This document shows positions 7,989 to 17,359 of a DNA stretch of 64,000 nt, in pieces. The notes under the pieces were generated by a model. It made no database searches. It was not told the DNA's origin and saw nothing but the letters and a program-made list of their open reading frames with translations. This stretch comes from Vibrio sp. CB1-14 (lineage in GTDB: Bacteria; Pseudomonadota; Gammaproteobacteria; Enterobacterales; Vibrionaceae), in contig NZ_CP115920.1 in the NCBI RefSeq assembly GCF_040412085.2, positions 3,433,893-3,497,892 on the forward strand, read 5' to 3'. Positions within the stretch are counted from its first letter, which is position 1. Each line of letters opens with the position of its first letter. The position numbers and the translations under genes were made by a program.

Positions 7989-9692
7989 ATGGATATTCAA
8001 ACTTGGACGTTTATTCTGGTCGGTATCACCTTTGCGTTGTATATCGGTATCGCAATTTGGGCACGCGCAGGCTCCACTAGTGAGTTCTATGTCGCAGGCG
8101 GCGGCGTACACCCGGTAGCAAATGGTATGGCGACCGCAGCAGACTGGATGTCGGCAGCGTCGTTTATTTCGATGGCAGGTATCATCTCATTCATCGGTTA
8201 CGATGGTGCGGTATACCTAATGGGTTGGACTGGCGGTTACGTACTCCTTGCACTTTGCTTAGCCCCTTATTTACGTAAGTTCGGTAAGTTCACCGTGCCA
8301 GATTTCATTGGCGATCGTTACTACTCTAAGACAGCACGTATGGTTGCGGTATTCTGTGCCATTTTTGTCTCGTTCACTTATGTGGCCGGTCAGATGCGTG
8401 GTGTAGGCGTGGTATTCTCTCGCTTCCTAGAAGTCGATATTAACCTTGGTATCGTCATCGGTATGGCCATTGTATTCTTCTACGCGGTTATGGGTGGTAT
8501 GAAAGGGATCACCTATACTCAGGTAGCGCAATATTGTGTTCTTATCTTCGCTTTCCTAGTACCTGCAGTATTCACATCTCTGATGATGACAGGCTCAGTC
8601 TTCCCACAAGTGGGCTTTGGTTCTACCGTCACCGGTTCTGAAACTTACCTGCTTGATAAACTTGATGGACTCACTGAGGAATTAGGTTTCACCGCCTATA
8701 CCGATGGGTCGAAGAGTATGGTTGACGTGTTCTTTATCTGTGCAGCACTTATGGTAGGTACAGCAGGTCTTCCACACGTAATCATTCGCTTCTTCACCGT
8801 TCCTCGCGTAAAAGATGCGCGTATCTCAGCAGGTTGGGCATTGGTCTTTATCTCTCTACTTTACACAACTGCTCCTGCGGTAGCAGCGTTTGCTCGCGTT
8901 AACATGATTGACACCATTAATGGTCCAGACATGAAAGGCGTTCAAGCGACAGAAGCACCAAGCTGGTATAAGAACTGGGAAAGCACAGGTCTTGTTAGCT
9001 GGGAAGATAAGAACGGTGATGGTCGTATGTTCTACTCAGGTGATGAGCGTAACGAAATGAAGATCAACCGCGATATCATCGTACTGGCTTCACCTGAGCT
9101 GGCTCAACTTCCAAACTGGGTAGTAGCACTACTTGCAGCGGGTGGTTTGGCAGCGGCACTATCAACGGCAGCGGGTTTATTATTGGTTATCTCGACGGCG
9201 GTCTCCCATGACCTGCTCAAGAAAGGCTTTAAACCCGATATGACCGATAAACAGGAGCTCATGTATGCTCGGATAGGCGCGGCAGCGGCGGTTATCGGTG
9301 CGGGTTACCTTGGTATTAACCCACCAGGCTTCGTGGCTCAGGTTGTTGCCTTTGCCTTCGGTCTGGCTGCTGCATCCTTCTTCCCTGCGATTATCCTGGG
9401 CATCTTCTATAAGAAGATGAACAAAGAAGGCGCCATCGCCGGTATGCTTTCAGGTATTTTGTTCACAGCGGCTTACATCATTTACTTCAAGTTTGTAAAC
9501 CCTGCAGCAAACACACCAGACAACTGGCTATTTGGTATCAGTCCAGAGGGCATTGGTACTCTAGGTATGTGTCTAAACTTCACAGTGTCTATTGTGGTCA
9601 ACAAGTTTACGGCTGAAGTACCACAAGACGTACAAGAAATGGTTGAGTCTATCCGCTACCCGAAAGGCGCTGGCGCGGCACAAGACCACTAA
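7989..9692 (+). CDS. Sodium:solute symporter, ActP-type cation/acetate symporter
   Basis: This is a 567-aa SLC5/SSS-family inner-membrane symporter, with 13 or more hydrophobic segments. Family features include SEFYVAGGGVHPVANGMATAADWMSAASF near the N-terminus, GGYVLLALCLAPYLRKFGKFTVPDF, and AGLPHVIIRFFTVPRVKDAR. A long hydrophilic insertion at about residues 310-365 (MKGVQATEAPSWYKNW to MKINRDIIV) is seen in the longer ActP relatives that go with DUF4212. The expected role is uptake of acetate or another short carboxylate with Na+ or H+. In this window it sits with acs and the CrbS/CrbR pair, which fits acetate. Substrate is inferred. Confidence 0.88.
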   Translation: MDIQTWTFILVGITFALYIGIAIWARAGSTSEFYVAGGGVHPVANGMATAADWMSAASFISMAGIISFIGYDGAVYLMGWTGGYVLLALCLAPYLRKFGKFTVPDFIGDRYYSKTARMVAVFCAIFVSFTYVAGQMRGVGVVFSRFLEVDINLGIVIGMAIVFFYAVMGGMKGITYTQVAQYCVLIFAFLVPAVFTSLMMTGSVFPQVGFGSTVTGSETYLLDKLDGLTEELGFTAYTDGSKSMVDVFFICAALMVGTAGLPHVIIRFFTVPRVKDARISAGWALVFISLLYTTAPAVAAFARVNMIDTINGPDMKGVQATEAPSWYKNWESTGLVSWEDKNGDGRMFYSGDERNEMKINRDIIVLASPELAQLPNWVVALLAAGGLAAALSTAAGLLLVISTAVSHDLLKKGFKPDMTDKQELMYARIGAAAAVIGAGYLGINPPGFVAQVVAFAFGLAAASFFPAIILGIFYKKMNKEGAIAGMLSGILFTAAYIIYFKFVNPAANTPDNWLFGISPEGIGTLGMCLNFTVSIVVNKFTAEVPQDVQEMVESIRYPKGAGAAQDH

Positions 9693-9712
9693 TATTACCA
9701 ATACGACAATAG

Positions 9713-9742
9713 AAAAAGCCGCTGCAATTGCAGCGGCTTTAT
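9713..9742. terminator. Bidirectional terminator between the symporter gene and the convergent small gene
   Basis: GCCGCTGCAATTGCAGCGGC at 9718-9737 is a perfect 20-base palindrome flanked by A-run on the left and T-rich sequence on the right. It can end transcription from both the symporter (+) and the 9765-10103 gene (-). Confidence 0.88.
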
Positions 9743-9764
9743 TTCGTGCTAGCGAAAATTAAAA

Positions 9765-10103
9765 TTAGTCGTAACGTGAGAAACGGTACTCAACATCAAC
9801 GAAACCTTGATACATTGATGCGCCGTCAGCCGCTGCAACCGTTTTGACTTTCACATCTGCATCGTAAATTTCTACGCTGTTATGTTTCAAACTCTTGTGC
9901 GGTGTACGCAATATATGCACTAGCTCATGAGATGGAGTACTGGATAACGTCTCCATAATTTGATTGCCTTCTGCAATGGCCTCTGCTTCTGTCGCGTATA
10001 CGCCTGTATGTACACCGCCGTTACCGTAAATGTTATCATACTGCGCGTACGATACTGCTGGAACCATCGCGAATACTGCTGCAAGAGATAATAGTTTTTT
10101 CAT
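9765..10103 (-). CDS. Small secreted protein, probably DUF3316 family
   Basis: The 112-aa product opens with a clear signal peptide (MKKLLSLAAVFAMVPAVSYA) with likely cleavage after AQ or YA. The mature part is about 90 residues with no cysteines. It contains GVHTGVYATEAEAIAEG, ELVHILRTPHK and a C-terminal VDVEYRFSRYD. I associate this pattern with the small Vibrio family DUF3316, whose function is unknown. GAGGTG precedes the ATG at 10103. The gene lies alone between the ActP-type symporter and the CrbS-type kinase with a long 500-base upstream region, which suggests its own regulated promoter. A role in acetate sensing is possible but unsupported. Confidence 0.7.
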   Translation of the reverse strand: MKKLLSLAAVFAMVPAVSYAQYDNIYGNGGVHTGVYATEAEAIAEGNQIMETLSSTPSHELVHILRTPHKSLKHNSVEIYDADVKVKTVAAADGASMYQGFVDVEYRFSRYD

Positions 10104-10607
10104 AATGACACCTCATAAATAGCACCCTAAAGTGCTCAACAATCAGGTGAACGCACCACAACCTAACGCTCAACCAACTCCTTCGTTACTACGAAGACCT
10201 ACCTAAAAAACATTAAAAGCAATAGCAATAAAACCAATAGTCATAACGATTTTCATTCCTATCAAAGATTGCATTTGATTGCTTCTGCTACTTCACTGTT
10301 ACTCAATACGACCCGACATAGGTCACATAAATTTCAAAAAAAATGTCGACTTAAGTACTAGAACCTTAAGTTTCCTTGGTTAACAGGCACCTAAACACGC
10401 CAAATTAATTGATTCAAGTCTCAATATAAATGTAACGATATGAAACTCTCTTTCCTTATGAATAAGAATAGTTGGAAATTCGTAAAGCGTCTGTCAAGTA
10501 AGGTAAAGATACGGTGATATTACGTAAAGACATCAGAGGCGCCCCCCTCATAAGCCAGAGAAATAACCCTAACAACAATGACGGCACACCTCTGAAACAT
10601 AGAGAGG
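10104..10607. promoter_or_regulatory. 500-base gap upstream of the small secreted protein and downstream of crbS
   Basis: No gene is visible here. Its right end holds the 3' end of the crbS message, with a short hairpin (CCTCT 10589-10593 with AGAGG 10603-10607) and no T-run. The left part must carry the promoter of the 9765-10103 gene. It contains two inverted repeats: GCAC-CCTAAA-GTGC at 10123-10136, close to the ribosome site, and CTTCGT-TACT-ACGAAG at 10181-10196. I cannot assign a regulator. A minus-strand half site TATGTGACC near 10323-10331 resembles half a CRP site. Confidence 0.35.
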
Positions 10608-13600
10608 CTATGATTGATTGAGAATAGCACGCAGCTTAAGCGGCTTAACTGGCTTAGCAATAAAGGCAAAACCATTGGACTTAATACCTTCAAGCATCGA
10701 CTCGGTGCGATCAGCACTGATGATCACCCCTTTAAACGAGTCACCTACCCGCAATCTAAATTGCTGAAGCACTTCAAGCCCGGTACGACCATTATCAAGT
10801 CGGTAATCCGAGAGAATAACGTCTGGCTCCCACCCTTGGTCTAAGTGTTTAAGACTGCCAACCAAATCAAGCGCAGTACGCACATCACAGCCCCAACGAG
10901 CGAGTAAGGTTTCCATGCCCACCAAGATATCAGGCTCATTATCGACGCAAAGCACTTTCAGATGCTTCAGTCCGGCGTCACTGGTTGCGGCTACTTTCAC
11001 CGGCTCTGCTGCGACTTCCCTAGCCAAGTCGAGCGTAATCGAAAAGACACTGCCGCGATCTGGCCAAGAGCGCATTGAGATTTGATGATTGAGCACACGG
11101 GCAATACCTCGAGAAATCGCGAGCCCAAGCCCCAAGCCCCTATCAGCTCTCGCTTGGTCAACACGTGTAAACTCGTTAAAGATCTCTTTCTGCTTGTCTT
11201 CTGGGATACCAATACCGTCATCCCATACATCGATTCGTACTCGACCATTAACACGCCGCGCACCAAGCAAAACCTTGCCCTCAGGGTTGTAGCGAAACGC
11301 ATTGGTCAAAAAGTTCTGCAATACACGGCGCAGCAACTTAGGATCGGATTTAACGATAAGCGAGCTAGAAACCACGGAGAAATCTATCTGCTTGCCTTTC
11401 GAGATAGCACTAAACTCAGCTTGTAATGTCTCAAATACTTCAGATAGATGAAAACCGCGAACATTGGTTTGCAGCTTACCTGACTCCAAACGTGAAATAT
11501 CTAATAGGTCACCAATCAGCTCTTCCGCAGCGCCAAGGGCACTTTCGATATGCCCTGATAGCTTTCGCCCTTCCTCATCTTTACTGACCTCTGACAACGA
11601 GGAAGCAAACAGACGCGCAGCATTAAGTGGCTGCATCAAATCGTGGCTCACTGCGGCCAAAAAGCGCATTTTCGATTGCGATTCCGATTCTGAGCGACGT
11701 GTTGCCAATACCAAACGTTGGTTGAGTTGCTCAAGCTCGTGTGTTCGCTCTACGACACGTTCTTCCAACCGCTCGTTGGCATCACGCAACGCCATTTCCG
11801 CCTCTCTAAACACGGTAATGTCAGTAAAACTCATCACAAAACCGCCACCTGGCATTGGGTTGCCTTGCACTTCAATCACGCTGCCATCCGACCGAACGCG
11901 CGATGAGGTATGCGGGGATCCTTGCTCAAGGTAAAAGATACGCTTTCGTACATGTTCATTGGGATCGCCCGGACCACATAGGCCTTGTTCAGCGTTGTGA
12001 CGAATCACATCCGCAATGGGTCGCCCGACTTGGATAAGTCCAGAAGGAAAGCTAAACAACTCCAAATATCGACGGTTCCAAGCGACTAACCTTAGTTGTT
12101 TATCCACTACGGCAATGCCTTGACCAATATGCTCAATCGCCCCCTGAAGCAGGCCACGGCTAAAGTGGTAAAGCTCCGAGGCCTCATCGACAATCGTCGC
12201 TACTTCTTCCAACTGCATATTGCGTCCTTGCAGCGCCGAAGTCAGTACCAACTTTGCAGACGATGCACCAAATACCCCGGCGAGGACACGCTCGGTATGT
12301 CTAATAAGCTCGGCGGATGCTTGCTGGTTCGGCAGTGGCTGATTGTCTTGCTGCTTCCAGTAATGGCGAAATGCACTGCGCACCCGCGTGCGCCCTACAA
12401 AACGTGAGGCAAGCATTTCGAGCTCAGCCACGGTCACGCGGCTTTGATACAGGCTGAGGTTTTCACTTTCAGGTAGCGGCGTACCCACAAATGAGGCCGA
12501 CTGCAGACGCTCGGTCAGACTAGAGCGCGTCGCCAGCGAAATCACCACAAAACAAATCGCGTTCAATACCACAGAGATCAGCATTCCCCAGTCGGAGCTA
12601 GCGATGCCCCAGGAGATCAGCATTTCAGGCGGGGTGATAATACGCAGTAGTAAATTGGTACTCGCATCCCCCGCTAGAAGACCGGTTTCACTCATCAAGG
12701 TAATTAACCAAATGGCGAAACCGACAAACAGACCAACATAAACACCCTTACGATTACCTAAACGCCAATACATGCCACCAATCAACGCTGGCGCGAACTG
12801 GGTGATGGCAGAAAAGGAGAGAAAGCCAATCGCAGATAACGAGTGAATGGTATCGAGCGCCTGATAAAACAGCCAAGCGCCAAATAACAACACACAAATG
12901 AGGGCACGGCGAATGATCAGTAGTAGCCCAGAGAGATGTCGATGAGAACGGTGCGCCAGCTTGATGCGGCGCAGTAGCAATGGCATCACCAGATCATTAG
13001 ACACCATAATAGCCAGTGCAATGGTTGATACTATCACCATGCCACTCGCCGCCGAGGTGCCCCCCAAAAAGGCTAGCAAAGCAATATTGTTTGCTTCGGC
13101 AAATTTGGGAATACTGATCACGAACGTATCAGGTGAGGTGCCCATTAATAGCCCTTGCCCTACCCAAGCAATCGGCAGTACGAATAGCCCCATCAATACT
13201 AAATAAGCTGGGAATAACCAACGAGCAGTATGCAAGTCCTGCGCGCGCTCATTCTCGACCACCATGGTGTGAAACTGGCGCGGCAAACAGACGATCGCCA
13301 TCATGGTCAAACCCGTGTGGATCAATAAGGTGGGAATATTGGGAGATTGATAGGTACTCGAGGCAAGCTCGGTCAGCTTGATGTCGGGGCGCTCCCAAGC
13401 GAGATAAAGAATGAAAAACCCAACCACCAAAAAAGCCACTAACTTAACGATAGACTCAAACGCCACTGCCATCATCATGCCGCGGTGATGCTCAGTGTTA
13501 TCAATATGGCGAGTACCAAACAGCATGGTGAAGATCGCCAGCGCACCAACCACAAACCAAGAGATATGCTTATCTTGATAACCCAGCTCAGACGCTAAGT

Positions 13601-14036
13601 CCGGGGCAACGACTTCAAGCCCCATGGTGATGCCGCGCAACTGCAGTGCGATATAAGGTAAGATTCCCGCAACTGCAATTAAGGTAACCACAACCGCTAA
13701 GCCTTGAGATTTGCCATAGCGAGCCGCGATAAAGTCTGCGATTGAGGTGATGTGCTCACGCTTAGCGATAAGGATAAGGCGAGCAATGACGCGCCAACCT
13801 AAGGTAAAAACGATGATTGGCGCGATATAAATAGGCAAGAAGGCCCAGGGGTTACTGCTGGCCTGACCGACAGTGCCGTAAAAGGTCCAAGAGGTACAGT
13901 AAACAGCAATGGATAGGCTATAAACCCAAGGCCGCCAGTTGGATAACCACTTTTTTTGTCTATCCCCGTACCATGCAATAAGAAATAAGATGCCCAAATA
14001 GGCCAATGACACGGGGACGACGATCCATCCTTGCAT
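10608..14036 (-). CDS. crbS: Hybrid histidine kinase with SLC5 transporter domain, CrbS-like
   Basis: CrbS is the sensor of the acetate switch in V. cholerae and related bacteria. The 1142-aa product has an N-terminal SLC5/SSS transporter-like region of about 490 residues (MQGWIVVPVSLAYLGILF, then WTFYGTVGQ, ITSIADFIAARYGKS, PRQFHTMVVEN). A soluble linker follows, in the place where CbrA/CrbS proteins carry STAC-type helices. Then come a PAS domain at about 640-760 (GQGIAVVDKQLRLVAWNRRY), a coiled coil, HisKA with the phospho-histidine near 798 (AAVSHDLMQPLNAARLF), an HATPase with RGLGLGLAISRG, and a C-terminal receiver with phospho-Asp near 1077 (VILSDYRLDNG). There is no HPt domain. Its cognate regulator is probably the 6042-6677 gene. 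What the transporter domain senses or moves is not known from sequence. Confidence 0.88.
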   Translation of the reverse strand: MQGWIVVPVSLAYLGILFLIAWYGDRQKKWLSNWRPWVYSLSIAVYCTSWTFYGTVGQASSNPWAFLPIYIAPIIVFTLGWRVIARLILIAKREHITSIADFIAARYGKSQGLAVVVTLIAVAGILPYIALQLRGITMGLEVVAPDLASELGYQDKHISWFVVGALAIFTMLFGTRHIDNTEHHRGMMMAVAFESIVKLVAFLVVGFFILYLAWERPDIKLTELASSTYQSPNIPTLLIHTGLTMMAIVCLPRQFHTMVVENERAQDLHTARWLFPAYLVLMGLFVLPIAWVGQGLLMGTSPDTFVISIPKFAEANNIALLAFLGGTSAASGMVIVSTIALAIMVSNDLVMPLLLRRIKLAHRSHRHLSGLLLIIRRALICVLLFGAWLFYQALDTIHSLSAIGFLSFSAITQFAPALIGGMYWRLGNRKGVYVGLFVGFAIWLITLMSETGLLAGDASTNLLLRIITPPEMLISWGIASSDWGMLISVVLNAICFVVISLATRSSLTERLQSASFVGTPLPESENLSLYQSRVTVAELEMLASRFVGRTRVRSAFRHYWKQQDNQPLPNQQASAELIRHTERVLAGVFGASSAKLVLTSALQGRNMQLEEVATIVDEASELYHFSRGLLQGAIEHIGQGIAVVDKQLRLVAWNRRYLELFSFPSGLIQVGRPIADVIRHNAEQGLCGPGDPNEHVRKRIFYLEQGSPHTSSRVRSDGSVIEVQGNPMPGGGFVMSFTDITVFREAEMALRDANERLEERVVERTHELEQLNQRLVLATRRSESESQSKMRFLAAVSHDLMQPLNAARLFASSLSEVSKDEEGRKLSGHIESALGAAEELIGDLLDISRLESGKLQTNVRGFHLSEVFETLQAEFSAISKGKQIDFSVVSSSLIVKSDPKLLRRVLQNFLTNAFRYNPEGKVLLGARRVNGRVRIDVWDDGIGIPEDKQKEIFNEFTRVDQARADRGLGLGLAISRGIARVLNHQISMRSWPDRGSVFSITLDLAREVAAEPVKVAATSDAGLKHLKVLCVDNEPDILVGMETLLARWGCDVRTALDLVGSLKHLDQGWEPDVILSDYRLDNGRTGLEVLQQFRLRVGDSFKGVIISADRTESMLEGIKSNGFAFIAKPVKPLKLRAILNQS

Positions 14037-14106
14037 AAGTGATATCCCTTTAAAATCGTTAACTATTATTTAAAGGGTTATCACAAGTTTTCTCAAACTC
14101 CGTAAC

Positions 14107-15294
14107 TCAATTCTGTGGCTCAGGCTGAGATTTTTCCTGGATATCTTTCACGCCATTTTTGCCTGGCTCGACTTTGATAAACAGCGCCAATACACCCATC
14201 GCCGCCATACCCCAGAACACATTCGCGCCCCAATTCTCATAGCCCCAACCACTCACAGCCATCATCAGAGCAATGAACGCGCCTAATGGGATCGCATTAT
14301 ACAGAGCCTGCAGCGCGACCATTTTGTTCGCTTCTGATTTCTGGATATACTGGATCGCCGCAATATGTGCGATGGCAAACGTCACGCCATGCAAAAGCTG
14401 AATCACCACCAATGCACCGACAGCGGTCGTCGAAGCCGTCAAACCCCAACGCACAATCACGCCCACTGATGAAATCACAAACAAAGTGCGTAGCGACCAG
14501 CCAGCAAACCATTTCTTGCTAAAAGCGAACAGCATCACTTCCGATACCACGCCCAAGCTCCACAGGTAACCAATCAGACTCTCTGGGTGACCTGCTTCTT
14601 TCCAATAAATAGAGCTAAAACTGTAGTACGCGGCGTGACTACCTTGAATAAGAGCAATCAAAACCAAAAAGCGAATCACTGACGCCTCTTTCAGTAGCGC
14701 GCTAAGCTTCGGTCTTACCTCATCATCATGGCTTTGCGATACCGGCATGGTCGCAGGATTACGCATCACTAGTAGCATTGAGATAACAAAGCCAGCCAAC
14801 GCGGTGTAAACAATCATGTTGGCACCGAATTGAGAAGCAAGATAACCCACCACAGAAGAGCCTGCGATAAATGCCACCGAGCCCCAGAGACGTGTGCGAC
14901 CATAATCAAGCATATTCCGGTTCGCATAATGGTTCGCTGCAGCATCCGACAACGGAACCACCGGACCAAAGCTCAAATTAAACAGCACAGTGACTAGCGC
15001 CAGCATGGCGAAGCTTGGTCCTGCAGCTAGGTGAGCGGCAACAAACAAAGTACACGCCAACGTCGCCCAGCGAAGTGCCGGCAATAGACTTTCTGCTTTA
15101 TGGATTCGCGGCGTGATAAGAAGATTGGCCACACATCGAGTGGCAAAGCCCAATCCCATCAATAAGCCAACATCGGCAGCTGACACCCCTTGGTCTTCAA
15201 ACCACAACGCCCAAAACGGTAGATACACACCGTAGGCAAAAAAGAAACCAGATAAATATTGGGAAACCCAAGCAAAAGGGGAAGGCGTTAACAT
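14107..15294 (-). CDS. MFS transporter, HcaT-like (phenylpropionate permease family)
   Basis: This is a 12-helix major facilitator protein of 395 aa. It follows E. coli HcaT closely in several places: YGVYLPFWALWFEDQGVSA at the N-terminus, GLGFATRCVANLLITPRI, FGPVVPLSDAAANHYAN, DYGRTRLWGSVAFIAGS, QGSHAAYYSFSSIYWKEAGH and GYLWSLGVVSEVMLFAFS. HcaT is annotated as a 3-phenylpropionate transporter in E. coli, but the substrate here is unknown. No catabolic genes for aromatic acids are nearby, and the gene instead sits between crbS and the DUF294/exonuclease/acs genes. It is 70 bases downstream of nothing on its own strand but ends 70 bases before the crbS start, so the two may be co-transcribed. 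Confidence 0.82.
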   Translation of the reverse strand: MLTPSPFAWVSQYLSGFFFAYGVYLPFWALWFEDQGVSAADVGLLMGLGFATRCVANLLITPRIHKAESLLPALRWATLACTLFVAAHLAAGPSFAMLALVTVLFNLSFGPVVPLSDAAANHYANRNMLDYGRTRLWGSVAFIAGSSVVGYLASQFGANMIVYTALAGFVISMLLVMRNPATMPVSQSHDDEVRPKLSALLKEASVIRFLVLIALIQGSHAAYYSFSSIYWKEAGHPESLIGYLWSLGVVSEVMLFAFSKKWFAGWSLRTLFVISSVGVIVRWGLTASTTAVGALVVIQLLHGVTFAIAHIAAIQYIQKSEANKMVALQALYNAIPLGAFIALMMAVSGWGYENWGANVFWGMAAMGVLALFIKVEPGKNGVKDIQEKSQPEPQN

Positions 15295-15507
15295 GTCAAT
15301 GAACCTTGCTACAACAGGATAGGCGGATTAAAAGTGGCGCTATTATGCAACGAGACCTTGCTCATAAAAAGGGAATTAATCTATAGCGTAAATTTCCCCC
15401 TATCCTGCGCAGTTAAGGCCTTCAGAAAAACACCGCTAACTGTGTTCGACTAAAGTCGTCTGGAGCTTGGCGACGAATTTGCCAGACTATAGCCATGATG
15501 GGAGAAA
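15295..15507. promoter_or_regulatory. Divergent promoter region, MFS gene / DUF294 gene
   Basis: This region separates divergent genes. CGACTAAAGTC at 15447-15457 is about 50 bases before the DUF294 start. The same ten bases CGACTAAAGT occur upstream of the DUF4212/symporter operon, and a near copy occurs upstream of acs. A weak -10-like TATAGC lies near 15488. A shared CrbR-linked site is proposed. Confidence 0.4.
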
Positions 15508-17343
15508 ATGGAGCGCTCTGGTATGCCTGATAAATTCAATATGTCGTCACCACCTTTCGATCGACTCAGTGACAGTCAACAAACCGAGCTTCGTTCCGCA
15601 CTCGATGTCGCCTATTATCGAGACAAAGACACCATCCTAAAGGCAGGTAGCAATGCCGACCATCTGTATATCATTATCAAAGGCTCCGTCGAGGAACGCG
15701 ATAGCGAACAAAAAGAAGTCTACGCTCACTATACTTATGACGATATGTTTGATGTCAGAGCAATACTCAGTGAGACCGTCAAACATGATTACCTCGCCTT
15801 AGAAGACACGCTGGTTTACCTGCTTCCTAAAGAGGTATTTCTCTCGCTTTATCACAGCAACGGTCAGTTCGCCGCCTACTTCGACACTAGCCTGGCGACA
15901 CGCCAACAATTGATTGAAGAGGCACAAAAGCAGCAAAATTTAGGCGAGTTTATCCTCACCAAAGTCGATGAAGACATCTACCATCCGCCCTTGATTTTGC
16001 CAGCAGATATGCCGATCACCACGGTGACCGAAACCTTACTCAGCCAAGGCGTGGATGCTGCGCTGATCGAACTTACCAGCGATGACCCTCGCGTCACAAA
16101 GAATGCCACGCCTTATGGCATCGTCACTCGCACTAACATGCTCCACGCCGTGGTACTCGACAAACTGAGCAGCGACACCGCCATTGGCAACATTGCCACC
16201 TATCCAGTGCATCAGGTGGAAAAACACGAGTTTTTGTTCAACGCTATGGTGACCATGACTCGCCAACGGGTGAAGCGCTTAATGGTGTGTGAAGGCAGCC
16301 AAGCCGTTGGCATGCTCGATATGACGCAAATTCTTAGTGCGTTCTCCACCCACTCTCACGTGCTATCACTCAGCATTGCCCGAGCAAATAGTATTGATGA
16401 ATTGGCGTTGGCGTCCAATCGTCAGCAGCAATTGGTCGATAGCCTTGTGACCAACGGTATTCGCACCCGATTTATGATGGAGTTGGTTTCAGCCGTTAAC
16501 GAGCAAATCATTGAGCGTGCCTTTGAGCTTGTGGTGCCACCCGCGATGCACAATCACTGCTGCTTAGTCGTCATGGGCTCTGAAGGGCGCGGAGAACAAA
16601 TTCTCAAAACCGATCAAGACAATGCCCTCATTTTTGAGCCAGGTCTGGAATGGCCGAATCAACAAAAAGTGCTTGATGAGCTCAACCACACGCTCGCGCG
16701 CCTTGGCTATCCACTCTGTCCTGGCAAAGTCATGGTCAGCAACCCTCATTGGGTACGCACGACTGACGCATGGCAACAGCGCATTGATGAGTTGGTCGCT
16801 AGTGCCAATAGCGAAAGCGTCATGGAGATTGCCATTCTTGCCGATGCCAGAGCGGTGGCGGGCAACGAAGCTTTACTCACGCCGGTCAAGCAGCACTTGC
16901 AGCAAAAAATGGCAGGACAAGAGTTGATCCTAACCGAGTTCACTCGCCCTGCCCTCAACTTTGCGGTGCCACTGACCTTATTTGGCAACGTGAAAAGCTC
17001 CAAGCAAGGCGTGGATCTCAAACAAGGGGGGATCTTCCCTATCGTACATGGCGTCAGAGCACTAAGCATGGAATACGCCATTGATGCGACCAACACCTTT
17101 GATCGCATCGACCAGCTGGTGGCAAAACGAGTCTTAGAGCAGGCGACTGCAGAGAACTTATCTGAGGCACTCAAACACCTGTTTAAACTGCGTCTTCAGC
17201 AGCAGCTCTCCCACCATGACATTAGTAACGCCATACAGTTGGATGTTCTGGAGCGGCCCGAGCGAGATCTACTTAGACATGGTTTACATGTGGTGAAGAA
17301 GTTCAAGCAGTGGTTGGGTTATCACTATCAAATTCGCCACTAA
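15508..17343 (+). CDS. cNMP-binding / CBS / DUF294 putative nucleotidyltransferase
   Basis: The 611-aa cytoplasmic protein has four parts. Residues 15-130 form a cyclic-nucleotide-binding-like barrel (DTILKAGSNADHLYIIIKGS). Residues about 155-290 form a CBS pair (two repeats, with PYGIVTRTNML and VGMLDMTQIL). A DUF294 putative nucleotidyltransferase domain near 350 carries GSEGRGEQILKTDQDNAL, including the G-S and D-x-D residues of the pol-beta fold. The rest is a DUF294 C-terminal helical domain. The arrangement recalls the regulatory uridylyltransferase GlnD in outline. Target and nucleotide are unknown. It is followed after 16 bases by an exonuclease gene, a pairing common beside ActP/acs genes. 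ATG 15508 follows GGGAG at short spacing; ATG 15523 is an alternative. Confidence 0.85.
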   Translation: MERSGMPDKFNMSSPPFDRLSDSQQTELRSALDVAYYRDKDTILKAGSNADHLYIIIKGSVEERDSEQKEVYAHYTYDDMFDVRAILSETVKHDYLALEDTLVYLLPKEVFLSLYHSNGQFAAYFDTSLATRQQLIEEAQKQQNLGEFILTKVDEDIYHPPLILPADMPITTVTETLLSQGVDAALIELTSDDPRVTKNATPYGIVTRTNMLHAVVLDKLSSDTAIGNIATYPVHQVEKHEFLFNAMVTMTRQRVKRLMVCEGSQAVGMLDMTQILSAFSTHSHVLSLSIARANSIDELALASNRQQQLVDSLVTNGIRTRFMMELVSAVNEQIIERAFELVVPPAMHNHCCLVVMGSEGRGEQILKTDQDNALIFEPGLEWPNQQKVLDELNHTLARLGYPLCPGKVMVSNPHWVRTTDAWQQRIDELVASANSESVMEIAILADARAVAGNEALLTPVKQHLQQKMAGQELILTEFTRPALNFAVPLTLFGNVKSSKQGVDLKQGGIFPIVHGVRALSMEYAIDATNTFDRIDQLVAKRVLEQATAENLSEALKHLFKLRLQQQLSHHDISNAIQLDVLERPERDLLRHGLHVVKKFKQWLGYHYQIRH

Positions 17344-17359
17344 AGTAGTGAGGTGAAAC

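Noticed and set aside
11464..11934. 156-aa plus-strand ORF inside crbS
   Set aside because: It is antisense to the kinase domain, Ser/Arg-rich and without a ribosome site; the codon pattern is a shadow of the real frame.
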